From positions 16,828-80,827 of the forward strand of contig NZ_BFCH01000008.1 in assembly GCF_003112775.1 (NCBI RefSeq): 64,000 bases of DNA, read 5' to 3'. The position numbers and the translations under genes are program-made. The DNA is from Mycobacterium montefiorense. GTDB taxonomy: Bacteria; Actinomycetota; Actinomycetes; Mycobacteriales; Mycobacteriaceae. Positions 61,902 to 64,000 of this stretch are shown one piece after another (the stretch's first letter is position 1; the number at the start of each line of letters is the position of its first letter). The notes below the pieces were generated by a model. The model ran no database searches, had not been told where the DNA came from, and worked only from the letters and a program-made list of their open reading frames with translations.

Positions 61902-63759
61902 CCGTGACCGACTTCGCCAGGTTTCGCGGTTTGTCGACGTCGTAGCCGCGCGCCTGGGCCACCGCCGCGGCGAACACCTGAAGCGGGATAGTCGACAGTA
62001 GAGGCTGCAGAAGTGTTGACACCGAAGGGATTTCGATCAAGTAGTCTGCGTAGGGCCGCACCGTGTCGTCACCCTCTTCGGCGATCACGATGGTCACCGC
62101 ACCGCGGGTCTGAATCTCGCGGATGTTGGACATCAGCTTGGCGTGCAGCGTGGCCGATCCCTTGGGCGAGGGCATGACGACGATGACCGGCAGGTCGTCC
62201 TCGATCAGGGCGATCGGGCCGTGCTTGAGCTCGCCGGCGGCAAAACCCTCGGCGTGCATATAGGCCAGTTCCTTGAGTTTCAGCGCGCCTTCCAGCGCCA
62301 CTGGGTAGCCGACATGGCGACCCAGGAACAGCACCGTCGAGGATTGGGCGAAGCGATGAGCCAGCGCGGATACCGGCCCGATCGTCGCGAGCACCCGGGA
62401 CACCAAGTCCGGCATCGCTTCCAGCTCACGGTATTCGCGCTCGACCTCGTCGGGGTACTTGGTGCCGCGGGCCTGCGCCAGCGCCAGGCCGACCAGGTAG
62501 TTGGCGGTGATCTGAGCCAGGAAGGTCTTCGTCGAGGCCACACCGATCTCCGGCCCGGCGCGGGTGTAGAGCACCGCATCGCACTCGCGCGGGATCTGCG
62601 AGCCGTTGGTGTTGCAGATCGCCAGCACCTTGGCCTTCTGCGCCTTGGCGTGCCGGACCGCTTCCAGCGTGTCCGCGGTTTCACCGGACTGCGAGATGGC
62701 CACCACCAGCGTGCTGCGGTCCAAAACCGGGTCCCGGTACCGGAATTCGCTGGCCAGCTCGACTTCCACCGGCAAGCGCGTCCAGTGCTCGATCGCATAC
62801 TTCGCCAGCAGCCCGGAGTGATATGCGGTGCCGCAGGCGACCACGAATACCTTGTCGACCTCGCGCAGTTCCTGATCGGAGAGCCGTTGCTCATCGAGCA
62901 CGATGCGGCCGTTCACGAAATGGCCGAGCAGAGTGTCAGCGACCGCGACAGGTTGCTCGGCGATCTCCTTGAGCATGAAGTACTCGTAGCCACCCTTTTC
63001 GGCGGCGGCCAAGTCCCAATCGATATGGAACTCGCGATATTCGACGTCTTCGTTACCGTCGAAGTCGGTGATCCGGTAGCCGTCTGCGGTGAGCACCACG
63101 CATTGGTCCTGGCCGAGCTCGACGGCGTTGCGGGTGTGCGGAATGAACGCGGCGACGTCGGAGCCGACGAACATCTCGCCGTCACCGACACCGACCACCA
63201 GCGGGGTCGACCGTCGGGCCGCCACGATGGTGCCCGGCTCGTCGGCGTTGGCGAACACCAGAGTGAAGTGGCCCTCGAGTCGGCGCAGCGCCGCCAGCAC
63301 CGACGCGGCGAAGTCGCCGGCCGTCTCACCCTCGCGATACGCGCGGGCGACCATGTGCACGGCGACTTCGGTGTCGGTGTCACTGGCGAATTCGACGCCG
63401 GCCGATTCCAGCTCTTGACGCAGGGTGGCGAAGTTCTCGATGATGCCGTTGTGGACGACGGCGATCTTGCCGGCGGCATCGCGGTGCGGGTGGGCGTTGC
63501 GGTCGGTCGGACGGCCGTGGGTGGCCCAGCGGGTGTGGCCCAGGCCGGTGGTGCCGCGCAGGTGCTCCGGCGACATCTCGGCTACCGCTTTGTCCAGGTT
63601 TTCCAGCCGGCCGGCGCGACGGCGCACGGTCAGTTTGCCGTCGCCATCGACGAGCGCGATGCCCGACGAGTCGTAGCCGCGGTACTCCATGCGGCGCAGT
63701 GCGTCCATGACGACTTGGCAGGCAGGGGCCTGCCCCACGTAGCCGACAATTCCGCACAT
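61894..63759 (-). CDS. glmS: Glucosamine-6-phosphate synthase (isomerising)
   Basis: 621 residues from the ATG at 63759 (a second ATG directly before it at 63762 is less likely). After Met removal Cys1 of CGIVGYVGQ is the glutaminase nucleophile; HTRWATHGRPTDRNAHPH and YRGYDSSGIAL complete that domain. Two SIS domains follow (VVACGTAYHSGLLAKY; SQSGETADTL; EGALKLKELAYMHAEGFAAGELKHGP), ending DKPRNLAKSVTVE. Makes glucosamine 6-phosphate for peptidoglycan and other amino sugars. Confidence 0.97.
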   Translation of the reverse strand: MCGIVGYVGQAPACQVVMDALRRMEYRGYDSSGIALVDGDGKLTVRRRAGRLENLDKAVAEMSPEHLRGTTGLGHTRWATHGRPTDRNAHPHRDAAGKIAVVHNGIIENFATLRQELESAGVEFASDTDTEVAVHMVARAYREGETAGDFAASVLAALRRLEGHFTLVFANADEPGTIVAARRSTPLVVGVGDGEMFVGSDVAAFIPHTRNAVELGQDQCVVLTADGYRITDFDGNEDVEYREFHIDWDLAAAEKGGYEYFMLKEIAEQPVAVADTLLGHFVNGRIVLDEQRLSDQELREVDKVFVVACGTAYHSGLLAKYAIEHWTRLPVEVELASEFRYRDPVLDRSTLVVAISQSGETADTLEAVRHAKAQKAKVLAICNTNGSQIPRECDAVLYTRAGPEIGVASTKTFLAQITANYLVGLALAQARGTKYPDEVEREYRELEAMPDLVSRVLATIGPVSALAHRFAQSSTVLFLGRHVGYPVALEGALKLKELAYMHAEGFAAGELKHGPIALIEDDLPVIVVMPSPKGSATLHAKLMSNIREIQTRGAVTIVIAEEGDDTVRPYADYLIEIPSVSTLLQPLLSTIPLQVFAAAVAQARGYDVDKPRNLAKSVTVE

Positions 63760-64000
63760 CATGACCAGGGTAGTGCAGATGGAGGTTCAGCCCGGCCTGT
63801 GGCGAGGCGATCAGGCGCTAAACCCCTGGTCAAACCGCATCGAGCGTGCGCTCTAGGCGGTTTTTGACCCGCCGGCGCAAGGCCGGACCTGCCGGCCTTG
63901 TCTGGGAACCCCAACGCCCCGACAGGCCGGTCGGCCTGCGGCAGCGGTGCTGGGACGGCGTCACATGGACGCATCGGACCCATCCCCGCTAACGTCAACG
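63760..64000. promoter_or_regulatory. glmS upstream region with two hairpins
   Basis: 240 bp without a supported gene. Inverted repeats CAAGGCCGG-N5-CCGGCCTTG (63878-63900) and CAGGCCG-N2-CGGCCTG (63923-63938) could end the neighbouring transcript or shape the glmS leader. No glmS ribozyme features are recognisable, as expected in mycobacteria. Confidence 0.45.

Noticed and set aside
63759..63998. 79-codon frame upstream of glmS
   Set aside because: Pro/Ala/Arg-rich and overlaps two hairpins; no evidence of coding.

Overview
The window is high-GC DNA from a mycobacterium, probably a non-tuberculous species. Gene content and order follow the Mycobacterium tuberculosis Rv3394c-Rv3436c neighbourhood: imuB-imuA'-guaA, a beta-phosphoglucomutase/GH65 pair, a TauD-type dioxygenase, choD-guaB3-guaB2, a DUF5319 gene, rsdA-sigD, whiB3, groES-groEL1, alr through the tRNA t6A genes (tsaE, tsaB, rimI, tsaD), gadB, nnr and glmS. 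PPE protein, WhiB, DUF4436 and GroEL1 with a His-rich tail all support Mycobacterium.

Layout. 1-4815: end of a ketoacyl-ACP synthase gene, the SOS-mutagenesis genes imuA'-imuB behind a LexA-type box, a secreted protein and guaA. 4849-9807: an accessory block with two regulator/enzyme pairs: a flavin monooxygenase divergent from a TetR gene, and an HxlR gene divergent from an MFS exporter that is translationally coupled to a methyltransferase. 9891-14022: a sugar-phosphorylase pair and the dioxygenase, which has a palindromic operator. 14030-22062: the core purine, sigma-D and whiB3 region. 22084-32001: a second accessory block holding MarR/nitroreductase, an LLM oxidoreductase, a frameshifted OsmC gene, an orphan PPE-PPW protein, methyltransferase and monooxygenase genes, a TetR regulator with two HTH-like segments, a secreted protein and a membrane protein.

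32189-44481: an integrated element of about 12.3 kb in the 3' end of groEL1. It carries a large serine integrase closely resembling that of mycobacteriophage Bxb1, which is known to use groEL1 as attB. Both junctions share the 8-bp core GTCTCGGT. The displaced native groEL1 tail, with its terminator, lies next to the integrase gene at 32107-32188. The other end of the element supplies a replacement in-frame His-rich tail and a second terminator, so the resident groEL1 still encodes a complete 541-residue protein. The cargo is a Prim-Pol replication protein, a small resolvase with a candidate res site, a double-HNH protein with ten zinc-knuckle-like half-repeats, a decayed gene, an HTH/coiled-coil protein and a lower-GC minus-strand module (hydrolase, two unknowns, HEAT-like helical protein). 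That module is the best candidate for an undescribed (defence-like) system. No phage structural genes are visible.

44407-64000: core genome again: groEL1-groES under CIRCE; a chain of overlapping genes from alr through a hydrolase, tsaE, tsaB and rimI to tsaD; a molybdopterin oxidoreductase with membrane domain; gadB; nnr; a methyltransferase; an S9 peptidase; a rhomboid-like membrane protein; two tandem DUF4436 proteins; and glmS.
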